This document shows positions 35,601 through 44,647 of a stretch of 64,000 bases of DNA, in pieces; position 1 is the first letter of the stretch, and each line of letters begins with the position of its first letter. The notes under the pieces are model-generated. The model was not told where the DNA came from, ran no database searches, and worked only from the letters and a program-made list of their open reading frames with translations. A program made the position numbers and the translations under genes. Source of the DNA: Dreissena polymorpha (taxonomy: Eukaryota > Mollusca > Bivalvia > Myida > Dreissenidae); assembly GCF_020536995.1 (NCBI RefSeq), contig NC_068356.1, positions 29,473,835 to 29,537,834 on the forward strand, given 5' to 3'.

Positions 35601-36805
35601 ATCGAAGGATATTTGAGCTACAGTAGGACATTCAATGAAATCACGAAATTTTGACGAACAAAGTCCCATAACTCTGGAACGACAATTCAGAATTCCGTCA
35701 AAAACGAAAGGGGATCAGGGTTTATCAATATTAAGATTGTGTTAAAATTTGAAGAAAATCTGTCAAAGGATATTTGACGTAGCGTACGACATTAACAGAC
35801 GGACGGACGGACGGCTACGGTAGGACATTCAATGAAATCACGAAATTTTGACGAACAAAGTCCCATAACTCTGGAACGACAATTCAGAATTCCGTCAAAA
35901 ACGAAAGGGGATCAGGGTTTATCAATATTAAGATTGTGTTGAAATTTGAAAAAAATCCATCGAAGGATATTTGAGCTACAGTAGGACATTCAATGAAATC
36001 ACGAAATTTTGACGAACTAAGTCCCATAACTCTGGAACGACAATTCAGAATTCCGTCAAAAACGAAAGGGGATCAGGGTTTATCAATATTAAGATTGTGT
36101 TAAAATTTGAAGAAAATCTGTCAAAGGATATTTGACGTAGCGTACGACATTAACAGACGGACGGACGGACAGACGGACGGACGGACAGACGCGGGGTATA
36201 CCATAATACGTCCCGTCATAGACGGGCGTATAAAAACCAATTTACCGAAACCTCCACGGCATTTACTATATAAATCAATTTACCGAACTTGTCATTTACC
36301 GAAACCTCCAGCACCCAATAACCAGTTGAGCAGCTCTCAATCAACTGAGGTGTCTGATATTTAATTATCATTCCCTCAATGTTGAATGACAACTCTCACC
36401 ATATGTAATGTATTAAGCAACATCCCATCATAATAGTATTATAAAGCAAGATGCAAAGTTTATGGGAATGAACCAATATTGTCTGCAATATGATAAATAA
36501 GGCTAGTTTCTTTTTGTGTTTGTTATTGTAATTATTTGCTTTAGTTTGACTCTACACTATAGCCTGTCTTTTTCAAACAACTTGTATATTGGTAAGCTCA
36601 GTGCTTTTATCAGAATGGGTCATATTGGCACCTATTTAAGACTAATTGATGATAGATTGATAAAGCGTTACTCCCATATTGAAACGACATAATATAGATC
36701 TGTGAAGACTTTTGTTATAAAAAATCTTTCTTACGTGCAGTCCTGGTTAAAATTAACAAAGAGAAGATCGGACTGATCGTCCCCTGCTTGGCTTGCTAGG
36801 TTCAT
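14638..36805 (-). CDS. WIPI2: WD repeat domain phosphoinositide-interacting protein 2 (autophagy PROPPIN)
   Basis: WIPI2 binds PI3P on the phagophore and recruits ATG16L1. Eleven coding exons (minus strand) join in phase: 36,805-36,735; 30,676-30,594; 30,043-29,877; 29,567-29,373; 29,099-29,007; 28,730-28,660; 26,896-26,786; 24,191-24,027; 23,649-23,542; 23,268-22,910; 14,768-14,638, giving 517 codons. The start reads [10 protein letters not shown], close to the vertebrate N-terminus, and the end reads [13 protein letters not shown], close to the human C-terminus ALRLDEDSEHPPM. The seven-bladed propeller carries the PI3P-binding FRRG motif at about residues 221-224. The KLNRQ segment holds the arginine corresponding to human Arg108, the ATG16L1 contact. 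The Pro/Ser-rich tail is longer than in the human protein (about 450 residues). Introns 1, 7 and 10 are swollen by transposons. The start is fixed by family match; the last exon by phase and C-terminal similarity. Confidence 0.95.
15056..16045 (-). mobile_element. TTAA-type tRNA-bearing TIR element (copy B)
   Basis: Left end TTAA|GGGGCCTTTTCACAG and right end GTGAAAAGGCCCCT, within WIPI2 intron 10. On the minus strand a tRNA-like module at about 15,675-15,755 has GGCCGAGTGGTCTAAG (A box) and GGTTCGAGCCC (B box). The element is enlarged by the nested insertion at 15,125-15,608; without it the length is about 500 bp. The right-hand TTAA has mutated. Confidence 0.75.
15125..15608. mobile_element. 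484-bp TTAA-flanked TIR element nested in copy B
   Basis: Perfect inverted ends AGCGGGTATATACGATTTT and AAAATCGTATATACCCGCT are flanked on both sides by TTAA (15,121-15,124 and 15,609-15,612). Removing the insert and one TTAA restores ATGTTAACATTGG, as in related copies. TTAA duplication is the hallmark of piggyBac-type transposition; no transposase is present. Confidence 0.85.
16046..17915. other. WIPI2 intron 10, no further feature
   Basis: AT-rich intronic DNA. No exon fitting the WIPI2 phase and no other gene seen. Confidence 0.4.
17916..18183 (-). mobile_element. Helitron-like element, family E
   Basis: On the minus strand it starts near GTCCCCTACCGGTTTCA and ends TTGCTTGGCAATAGTCTTG|T, with a hairpin (TTGC/GCAA) just before the end. 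A related two-unit copy lies at 62,315-62,775. Confidence 0.6.
18297..18994 (-). mobile_element. Degenerate TTAA-type element (copy F), split by a Helitron
   Basis: The left end TTAA|AAAGGTGTTGTTCACAGG and right end TGTGAACAAGTCCCT|TTAA match the tRNA-bearing family, as do GTCATTTGATGTTTTGAA and CCCCAAATTATTCAATTG inside. The tRNA-like part survives only as a worn GGGCTATATCCAGTGACC stretch near 18,696. A family B Helitron-like element (18,329-18,564) interrupts it. Confidence 0.55.
18329..18564 (+). mobile_element. Helitron-like element, family B variant
   Basis: A|TGTCTCCCACC at the left and CACAAACACATCACTTG|T at the right, without target duplication. It contains a GTCTGTTGGTTTGTTTG low-complexity stretch and one core unit with AGGTCAAGGTCA and AGGTCAAAGGTCA. 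Confidence 0.65.
19228..20381 (-). mobile_element. Helitron-like element, family A (second copy)
   Basis: Same ends as 13,175-14,036: CAAGGGCTGTTTGTAAAAC at the left and CTTCGAAGGGGGGCA|T at the right (plus-strand view). It has about seven tandem ~145-bp units and a GACC/GACA microsatellite. In WIPI2 intron 10. Confidence 0.75.
20682..21816 (-). mobile_element. Helitron-like element, family A (third copy)
   Basis: Same ends and orientation as the previous copy, 300 bp away, with about seven tandem units and a shortened microsatellite. In WIPI2 intron 10. Unit-to-unit similarity is high. Confidence 0.75.
21817..22909. other. WIPI2 intron 10, no further feature
   Basis: No exon or classified repeat recognised between the Helitron array and exon 10. 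Confidence 0.4.
24240..24355. repeat. Diverged copy of the bivalve TGCATGTGC/GGCTAATCA short repeat
   Basis: Related to 54,289-54,430 and to the core of 1,975-2,085: GCTTGATGCATGTGC at the left, then CAGGCTAATCAAGGATGACC and TTTCGTTTAGAAGAGACTT at the right. It lies between WIPI2 exon 8 and the next TIR element. A further fragment with AAGTGTCGTCCCTGATAAG is near 24,882-24,915. Confidence 0.5.
24362..24856 (-). mobile_element. TTAA-type tRNA-bearing TIR element (copy C, complete)
   Basis: Complete 495-bp copy: TTAA|AGGGGCCTTTTCACAG at the left, CCGTGAAAAGATCCCT|TTAA at the right. On the minus strand 24,490-24,575 reads as a tRNA-like module with A box TAGCTCAGTTGGCTAATGAG and B box GGTTCGAGCCC. 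The A-box half is of the ordinary class I tRNA type, unlike copies A, B and D, which carry GGCCGAGTGG. In WIPI2 intron 7. Confidence 0.8.
25087..26390. mobile_element. DNA-element-like segment with GTAGCCAGG / CTGGCTACGGG ends
   Basis: The left edge GGCCTGTAGCCAGGG faces an inverted CTGGCTACGGG...GGCC near 26,370-26,390. GAGGTGTCCCCCTCC and GGGTGCGAACGCACCC palindromes lie just inside the two ends. The interior has no transposase frame. The ends are only roughly matched, so the boundaries and class are uncertain. In WIPI2 intron 7. Confidence 0.45.
26990..27870. repeat. Decayed tandem-core repeat with an inserted TTTTCGGACA-type element
   Basis: 26,990-27,080 and 27,600-27,870 contain worn GACCTGGTGACCTAGTTTT / GGCCTCTAGAGTGG / AAGTTTCATTCAGATT units like the core of the Helitron-like repeat at the window end. 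Between them, 27,089-27,605 begins TGTAATTACTCTAAGTTTTT and carries repeated TGTCCGAAAA motifs, related to the element at 47,978-48,841. Confidence 0.45.
27871..28659. other. WIPI2 intron 6 remainder, no feature
   Basis: AT-rich intronic sequence. No exon or recognised repeat. Confidence 0.35.
31334..31554 (-). mobile_element. Truncated family C Helitron
   Basis: On the minus strand the 3' terminus (CGCGCCATTTCTAG|T) and about one and a half core units are present. The 5' part is lost. In WIPI2 intron 1. Confidence 0.65.
31827..32080 (-). mobile_element. Helitron-like element, family B
   Basis: Minus strand: A|TGCCCCGGTAGGGTG at the 5' end, a GACA/GACT microsatellite, one core unit, then the hairpin TGTGTTT-ctgac-AAACACA and the CATCTCTTG|T end. 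No target duplication. Confidence 0.65.
32896..33926 (+). mobile_element. Non-autonomous Helitron, family C, complete
   Basis: Canonical structure: inserted between A (32,895) and T (33,927), begins TCCCCACGC, ends ATTTCTAG. A CGGC-ctct-GCCG hairpin lies 8 nt before CTAG. After the 5' end come a CCGT/CTGT microsatellite and about five tandem units of ~137 bp. No target duplication. It has no coding capacity of its own; the long open frames across it are artefacts of the tandem repeat. Confidence 0.85.
33929..34290. repeat. ~203-bp tandem duplication
   Basis: AGAAATGAAATTAAATTAAA begins units at 33,929 and 34,132. The end of a further unit lies just left of the Helitron at about 32,862-32,895. 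The second unit boundary preserves a near-empty Helitron target site. Confidence 0.8.
35590..36230 (-). mobile_element. Helitron-like tandem array, family G
   Basis: Two to three units with ATTCAATGAAATCACGAAAT, AAAGTCCCATAACTCTGGAA and GACGGACGGACGG tracts. The right end, read on the minus strand, is A|TACGCCCGTCTATGACGGG, a hairpin-forming 5' terminus. The left end is poorly defined, next to an A-tract at 35,579-35,597. Confidence 0.55.
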
Positions 36806-38940
36806 TAGTCCGGTCCAACCTCTTGAGACGCTGCTGTATATGTGCTCCGTGATGTCAGCAAAACTTGCAACGCATTTTCTTAAATAACATAACTGATTGT
36901 TTTGATGGTTGACATTTTAAGAAATGACCTATTTCCAAATGATTTGATTGGTTCATTACTCATAATCGGAATACGTTTCTTTTTATCCTTCTGGAAATAG
37001 GTTAGAGCGCACACAGTAGTTAACCTATCAAGCTTCCTACTTAACAGTCGGACATTTACATATGTCTATGATAGCAACACCAATTTATTTTCCAAATCGT
37101 TCATTGACTTTGTACTTTTCTACATGATTTCTGTCGTTTAGTCTGTACCAGTTTAATTCTAGATACTATTTTATTCCTACTTTTTTCGTTATCTCTATTG
37201 ACTGTGCAAAATATTAGTACCTACTCCATGTTTTTTTAGCTGTAAATGGGGATGTTTGTTTAGTCAGTGCATATACAAAACTAAGCTTGCACATGTTTAT
37301 CTTTATTTAAATTGGATTTAATTACTTTTAATCACTATATTTCAGTATTTATACACGAAAAAAGTATTCGTATACATTTATGTTCAAAATGTATAAACAA
37401 TATATGCTATATTTCAATTGGGAAAATCTAGTTATCCGAATAGAACGAATACGTACTACGCAAAATGGCTGCTTCGGGAAATAAATTTTCAACAAAAGTA
37501 TATTTTTATTAAAGTAATATAGACTCATTTCCGTTTTCTTTGAAGCCTTTTTATAAACGGTATCGGGAGCTCTCTGATTGTGTTCTTTTCAATAGTGGAT
37601 ATCAACAATACGTCGCTCATAAAGAACATCTCAAAACTTTTTTCTGGTGTGTAGTTTAAGTTCGAACTCACAAAAGAATGTTATTATATTTTTTTACTTT
37701 TGCTTGATGTCGTTTTAAAAACAACAAACAAAATGGTGTTGCCACTACAAACTGAATTATCATGCATATCACATAAGCATGTTTACAGATAAAATATGAG
37801 ATAGTGCGTGTTTAAGAAAATAGTATAAAAACACGTAACAAATACTGTACGGTAGAAACCACGTACTTAACGGTTTATAAATGTTAAAATCATGTTGAAA
37901 CCATTCACTAGTCGTTATTAGGAAAGTGACAACTGGCCTAGCTATATATACAATACAGAACAATATATACAAAACGACACAAAACGCGTACATGATTACA
38001 GCCTTTAAGACTTAAAAATATGCAAGAGTGTAAGAACAAATACGCTCCGTCGAAAGAAGACGTGAAAAGTAGTTTTTTTACCTACCGGAATGACTATAGG
38101 TTTTTGCGCTGACACTAAACGCGTTTTTTGTTTACAAGCTTAGATTGTTTTAAATATTTTTTATCAAGACGATAATATTTACTAAGTTAACTATTAAATT
38201 TGCTATAACTTTTGCTGCATTTGACCATAATCGCATAATGAAATTACAATATTGACAATTGTTTTCTAAATGACAAACGGCGTTGATATAATTAGACATG
38301 GAAATAATCCATGCAAAATGATCAGTTAAGGGACTCACAGACTAACAAAACTTTCTGTATAGCCGCTATCAAAACATCTCGGACCCTAGATCCTTAGAAC
38401 ACCATAAGAAACTATTCAGACCGCACATTAAATTTCTTTTTGTATTTATATCGGAATGAACGACCATATGAAGTCCAATATATTCGCCATAAAAGAAAGA
38501 ACGCAATATAAGTAATACACGAAATCAATCTCATGCATGACTTTATTGATGCGCATATTGATTTTAGTTGAAATAATTTACCATACTTACTGTGGTATCA
38601 GTAGTAATCTAAATAGTAATCAATTAAATATTAATACTAATAGTACAAATGCTAGATATGATACTAAAGTAATATCAATAATGTTCATGTTCTCGTAAAC
38701 ACAATTAACTTCTTTTAACAAGTGTATTTGATTTTATGACGAGATTTTAAACAAGATGGGAAACAAGTAGTGTGAAAGAATACAACATTCTGTTTATGAC
38801 ACGCAATAAATTGAACAGTGTTCAAGTTTTTATGTTTTTGACGAAAATGTATTCATAACCTTGTTAACCAAAATATAACCAACTGTATGCAACAGTAATT
38901 GATGGGCATAACTACTTGTTAACAGTTTATATTCCCTTAA
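36806..38940. other. WIPI2 5' flank and intergenic DNA
   Basis: Upstream (minus strand) of the WIPI2 start; the first ~80 bp are probably 5' UTR, with a CRE-like TGACATCA near 36,850-36,860. No exon or classified repeat recognised beyond. Confidence 0.4.
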
Positions 38941-39030
38941 AGGGGCATTTTCACGTTTTGGTAAATTGAGAAAAATTGAAAAAACTTTTAGATTCGCAAA
39001 TGTTTGTTTTAGTTAAAGGAAAAGGTCCCT
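38941..39030. mobile_element. Internally deleted TTAA-type element (copy E)
   Basis: Both ends of the tRNA-bearing family without the middle: TTAA|AGGGGCATTTTCACG at the left, GGAAAAGGTCCCT|TTAA at the right, 90 bp in all. It shows that the ends alone behave as a unit bounded by TTAA. Confidence 0.7.
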
Positions 39031-40015
39031 TTAATGTACTTAAATGTACATAAATACAGTATTGTAATATATTGCATTCTGCTCAATTTAGACAATATGT
39101 ATTCAACACTCGACCGTTTTGAAATGAATGACATCAGAAAAATACAACAAACATACAATATAAGGACTAGTAAAATATGTGTATGACTCTACAATAAAGT
39201 GCAAGTTAATTTGATTTTAAAAAGATGAAAATGGATGATTTGAACAAAAAAAGATTTCGAATAAAAAAAAACGATTTCTATATATTTTTTGTAGATCATA
39301 ATGTTGATTGTTCAATTTTGTTCATCGATTTTTTTCTTAATGAAATGTCGCTATTTAATCCTCATTATCTCACGTTATGTAATGATTCCAATCAATCGTT
39401 TATAATATATATAACATGTGTACTACCATAAAATAAAATGATCTCTCGTAGTCATGTTGCGAGAGGGGCTAACATTTAAAACAGACTGGCATTTCTGTTC
39501 TTCATGTTTTAAGATAAAAGTAAAAAAGCACGCGCTTAATTAACTTTGTTTTCATTAGTGTACAATCGAGTGAACCGATGTTAAAATAGTTAAAATAAAC
39601 GTCGTGTTGGGAACGCTAACAATAGTTTGAAGCCTGTTATCTGGACAGTGTTGTGCAACCTTTCAAGGTTGTTTTTGTTTGCTTGGGTGCAATAAGAGAC
39701 CGTATTTTCCCGATTTTTTATCGCAAGTCTATAAAAAGACAGGGAACCAGCCTCTCACCTTCAAACAAAATGGCAGCTTCCATTGCGTTCCAATTTGACA
39801 ACAACTCAGATCTTAAGATAGATTATTCGTGTGTATTTTAAGAATGACATCAAACGTTTGAAATGACTGTTTTACTGAGAAGACAAATCTTTATGATTGA
39901 GCAGTTTTCATTGATTGGAAAAAGACCACTTGCAAAAACTGGTTCCGACAAAACTCGTTGCCAGTGCCCTGTGGCAGTGGCAGTGTTTCCTTCCATTTCT
40001 CAACCATGGGCATAC

Positions 40016-40087
40016 ATGAACGTATGGAGATCTTTATCCAATTTATTTCATGAAATATCGTTTATAAAATATTTTCCCGAATACTTT
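40016..40087 (+). CDS. COX10: Candidate first coding exon of COX10 (mitochondrial presequence)
   Basis: An ATG at 40,016 opens 24 codons (MNVWRSLSNLFHEISFIKYF and four more) followed by a GTAAAC donor. The exon ends in phase 0, as the 44,648 exon requires. The peptide is hydrophobic/aromatic with scattered basic residues, plausible as a mitochondrial targeting start, and the expected missing N-terminus is short (roughly 10-25 residues by comparison with the human protein). There is no sequence similarity that proves it, the Kozak context is weak, and other upstream exons are possible. Confidence 0.3.
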
Positions 40088-40460
40088 GTAAACCGTTTGA
40101 GTCGTTCACTGAATAGGCTTTTAACATTTTCAGACTTCTACCTTATTCAAACTATTGATATCTGTTGAGTACTCGATGAGTAGTGTATTCATATACAAAA
40201 CACATTTAGAGTTTTGTTCAACATTTTTTATTTCAATTCTTTCACAAAATAAAAAAAAGACAACATATGTTTTCACAAAATAACATTTTTTTAAAACTTT
40301 ACACCATGTACACAAATATAGCAGACATATATATTTACATTGGTTAACACATGTTTTCACATGGGACAAACATTGAAGTAAAACTGATTAATTAACATAC
40401 CAATTACTTAAAATTGTATAATGTTAGGAAATTAATTAAAGTACGTTAAACAATTGTATA

Positions 40461-41415
40461 CTAGAAATGGCGCGGCAGAGGCCGACGCGTATCCCCACGC
40501 CGAATGTTTGACCTAGGTGTGCCCCAGGGTTGGTAATGGGGCCATGCATAGCTGAGATTGACCGTATTGTCATAAGAGAAGTTCATCATCAATTAGAAGT
40601 GAATTGGTGTAGAAATGAAGAAGTTATAGTAAAAGTCAATTTTGGGTGGGTGTGACATATGTGGGGATGGCGCCCCAGGGTTGGTAATTGTGCCATGCAT
40701 AGTTGAGATTGACCGTATTGTCATAAGAGAAGTTCAGTATCAATTTGAAGTGAATCGGTGTAGAAATGAAGAAATTATAGTAAAGGCAATTTTGGGCGGG
40801 TGTGGTCTATGTGGGCGGGGCCCCAGGGTTGGTTATGGGGCCATGCATAGTTGAGATTGACCCTAATGTCATAAGAGAAGTTCAGTATCAATTTGAAGTG
40901 AATCCGTGTAGAAATGAAAAAAATATAGTAAATGGAATTTTTTGGTGGGTGTGGCCTATGTGGGCGGGCGCCCCAGGGTTGGGATTGGGGCCATGCATAG
41001 TTGAGATTGACCCTAATGTCATAACAAAAGTTCAGTATCAATTTGAAGTGAATCCGTGTAGAAATGAAAAAATTATAGTAAATGGAAATTTTTGGTGGGT
41101 GTGGCCTATGTGGGCGGGGCGCCCCAGGGTTGGGAATGGGGCCATGCATGGTTGAGATTGACCGTATTGTCATAAGAGAGGTCCAGTATCAATTTGAAGT
41201 TAATCGGTGTAGAAATAAAGAAGTAAATGTAAAATAACCTAAAAAAATGAGTGATAATTTCTGACGCGGCCCCACCCCAACCGCTATAACTTTTGACCCA
41301 GGGGTCAGATCAAAATTCCAAATAGTGCAGGGTCGCACATATGCTCATAGCTACCATGTGTGTAAGTTTCAAGGTTCTAGTGCTTTTAGTGTAGGAGGAG
41401 ATAGTGGCCAGGACG

Positions 41416-41447
<32 letters not shown>

Positions 41448-41515
41448 GACGAACGGACGGACGGACGGCGGAGATAACCACAATATCCCCACCTTTTTTT
41501 CAAAAAGCGTGGGGA
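40461..41515 (-). mobile_element. Non-autonomous Helitron, family C, inverted copy
   Basis: Reverse-oriented copy of 32,896-33,926: CTAG end at 40,461-40,464 preceded by A, TCCCCACGC start at the right followed by T (A|TC on the minus strand). Internal units match the other copy with only occasional differences by eye, so both moved recently. It lies between the WIPI2 start and the first secure COX10 exon. Confidence 0.85.
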
Positions 41516-41772
41516 TAATAACACCTTTCACACACTTCATGTTACCTGTGAAATACACCGTCTACAAGTGTGAAAGAGAAGTTAATTGTGTCAGACAACC
41601 GTATGTTTAGATAATTTAAGTGTGAACATAAAGAGAAAAAGAGCCATCATCTCTATCATTTATTCTTAAATACTGATTATCATATTCTATCCTACATCTA
41701 TTGTGGAATTTTTTTGTTGGGGGGGGGGGGGGGGGGTTATAAGTTGACTTCAATAAGTGAGGGTTAAACAAA

Positions 41773-43985
41773 CTAGAGCTTTGTCACAGACGTGACTATT
41801 ATCCCCACACTGCATTGACACATAATATTTTGCATGTCGTCTTCACAAAAAACAGCAGACACCATGCTCTATTTTTTAAAACGAACTAAGTGACCCCTTG
41901 ACCTAGTTTTTGACCCAGAAAGGCCAATGTTCTAACTTGGCCTTAACATCATCTCCATAAAACTTCTGACAAAGTTTGGTGAAGATCGGATGTAAACTAC
42001 TTGAATTAGAGATCTGACACCATGCTGAATGTTAAAAAACTCACTAAGTGACCCCGTGACCTAGATTTAGGCCCGGAATGGGCCCATGTTCAAACTTGTC
42101 CTAGAGATCATTTCGATAAAACTTGTGACCAAGTTTGGTAAGGATTGGATGAAAACTACTTGAATTAGAGAGCGGACAACATGGTGAGGTTTAAAACGCA
42201 CTAAGATACCCCGTGACCTAGTATTTGACCCAGTAGACCCATATTCACACTTGACCTAGACATCATCTAGATACAACTTCTGACCAAGTTTGGTGAAGAT
42301 TGGATTAAAACTACTTGAATTAGAGAGCGGACAACATTGGGATGTTTAAAACGCATTAAGTGACCCCGTGACCTTGTTTTTGACCCGGCATGACCCATAT
42401 TCAAACTTGCCCAAGACATTATCAAGATACAACTTTTGACCAAATTTGGTGAAGATTGGATAAAAACTACTTGAAATAGAGAGCGGACAACATGGTGAGG
42501 TTTAAAACACACTAAGTAACCCCGTGACCTTGTTTTTGACCTGGCATGGCCCATGTTCGAACTTTACCTACACATCATCTAGTTACAACTTCTGACCAAG
42601 TGTGGTGAAGATCGGATTTAAACTACTTGAAAAAGAGAGCGGACACCATCCTTAATGTGTAAAACGTACTAAGTGACCCTGTGACCTAGTTTTTGATCTG
42701 GCATGGCCCATGTTCGAACTTGGCCTTCAGACCATCTAGATAAAACTTCTGACCAAGTTTGGTGAAGATCGGATGAAAACTACTTGAATAAGAGAGAGGA
42801 CACCATGCTGAATGTTAAAAAAACGCACTAAGTGACCCCGTGACCTAGTTTTTGACCCTGCAAGGCCCATGTTTGAACTTGGCCTTAAGATCATCTCGAT
42901 ACAACTTCTGACTGAGTTTGGTGAAGATCGGATGAAAACTACTTGAATTAGAGAGCGGACAACATGCTGAATGTTTAAAACGCACTAAGTGACCCCGTGA
43001 CCTAGTTTTTGACCCGGCAAGGCCCATGTTCGAACTTGGCCTAGACATCATGTAGATACAACTTTTGACCAAGTTTGGTGAAGATCGGATGAAAACTACT
43101 TGAATTAGAGAGCGGACAACATGCTGAATGTTTAAAACGCACTAATTGACCCCGTGACCTAGTTTTTTGACCCGGCAAGGCCCATGTTCGAACTTCGCCT
43201 AGACATCATGTAGATACAACTTCTGACCAAGTTTGGTGAAGATCGGATGAAAACTACTTGAATTAGAGAGCGGACAACATGCTGAATGTTTAAAACGCAG
43301 TAAGTGACCCCGTGACCTAGTTTTTGACCCGGCAAGGCCCATGTTCGAACTTGGCCTTAAGATCATCTCGATACAACTTCTGACCAAGTTTGGTGAAGAT
43401 CGGATGAAAACTACTTGAATTAGAGAGATGACAACATGCTGAATGTTTAAAACGCACTAAGTGACCCCGTGACCTAGTTTTTGACCCGGCAAGGCCCATG
43501 TTCGAACTTGGCCTTAAGATCATCTCGATACAACTTCTGACCAAGTTTGGTGAAGATCGGATGAAAATACTTGAATAAGAGAGCCGACAACATGCTGAAT
43601 GTTTGAAAAGTACTAAGTGACCCCGTGACCTAGTTTTTGACCCGGCAAGGCCCATGTTCGAACTTGGCCAAGACATTATCTACATACAACTTCTGACCAA
43701 GTTTGGTGAAGATCGGTTGAAAACTACTTGAATTAGAGAGCGGACAACATGCTGAATGTTTAAAACGCACTAAGTGACCCCGTGACCTAGTTTTTGACCC
43801 GGCAAGGCCCATGTTCGAACTTTGCCTAGACATCATGGAGATACAACTTCTGACCAAGTTTGGTGAAAATCGGATAAAACTACTTGAATTAGAGAGCAGA
43901 CACTTAATACGGTCCGACAGACAGACCGACCGACCGACAGACAAGTTCACTCCTATTAACCCCTCTTAACTTCGTGTGTGGGGTA
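41773..43985 (-). mobile_element. Helitron-like element, family D, ~13 tandem units
   Basis: On the minus strand it starts A|TACCCCACACACGAAG and ends AAAGCTCTAG|T, with a GTCAC-gtct-GTGAC hairpin just before the end. Between them lie a GGTC/GTCT microsatellite and about thirteen units of ~157 bp (motifs GTGACCCCGTGACCTAG, ACAACTTCTGACCAAG, GGTGAAGATCGGATG). 2.2 kb, non-coding. A run of 18 G lies just left of it at 41,719-41,736. Confidence 0.75.
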
Positions 43986-44647
43986 TAAAACACCTATGTG
44001 TTGACAAAAAAGAATGCGAGTTGACCAAGGTACAGGTTGACTTAGGTATGAGTTGACTTGCACCCAACTAAGTGGTGTTAATATTATTGAAATAAAATTA
44101 TGTTTATTGCAAAGAAAACGTTCCTTTTGTAAGAAATAAATCAAATTACATTTATGTTCCTAAGCAATTTGTGCGAATAGAATATAAAATATATGTACTT
44201 AACTTATGATGGCCTTACAATACTTTTACTTTGAAACTAGATCAAACTCCAATTTACAAACACTTGATCCAATGATAAGCATTCATGTGTAAATGTCTAA
44301 AAAATATTTGTTGTTTGATTATACAACATATTCTCCATCCTTGATTGACACACTCATTTCAATTATGCCTAATTATTATATGATGTTGGTTGTTCAATTG
44401 GTTTATGTCATCATGACCCATAATATAACTTTCTTGTTGTTTTTCTGTTCTGTTTTTAATGTAAAAAGGTCAAAGTTCTTGAAAGCACATTCACATGCCC
44501 CAATTCCAAGTTTTGATCCAGTAATATGATTGGACTGTCCTTACTTCATGTATAGGAATCTTTTTACTCTGCAATGTGAGGATGTGGTTATCATTTGTAC
44601 AGATATAAAAAATAAATATTCTATATTGTTTACTCTTGTAATTGCAG

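Larger units (their letters stand above)
32621..36316. mobile_element. 3.7-kb TIR element with 9-bp target duplication (MULE-like, non-coding)
   Basis: Direct 9-bp repeats AATAACCAG (32,612-32,620 and 36,317-36,325) flank inverted ends of about 77 bp. Each end contains TGGAGGTTTCGGTAAAT twice, about 50 bp apart. A 9-bp duplication with long TIRs fits Mutator-like transposons; no transposase frame is present, so it would be non-autonomous. It sits in WIPI2 intron 1 and has itself collected a family C Helitron, a tandem duplication and a family G array. Confidence 0.7.

Noticed and set aside
39653-39841. 62-codon plus-strand frame considered as the COX10 start
   Set aside because: It does not offer a donor in the phase needed for the 44,648 exon and does not resemble a mitochondrial presequence.
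41719-41736. Run of 18 G (and the C run at 8,940) as a regulatory quadruplex
   Set aside because: Simple homopolymers next to repeats, with no gene context. Length may also be a sequencing uncertainty.
42267-43950. Overlapping minus-strand frames with a periodic SNMGLAGSKTRSRGH-like text
   Set aside because: The ~157-bp DNA unit is not a multiple of 3 throughout, so the frame jumps from unit to unit. Repeat artefact, not a protein.
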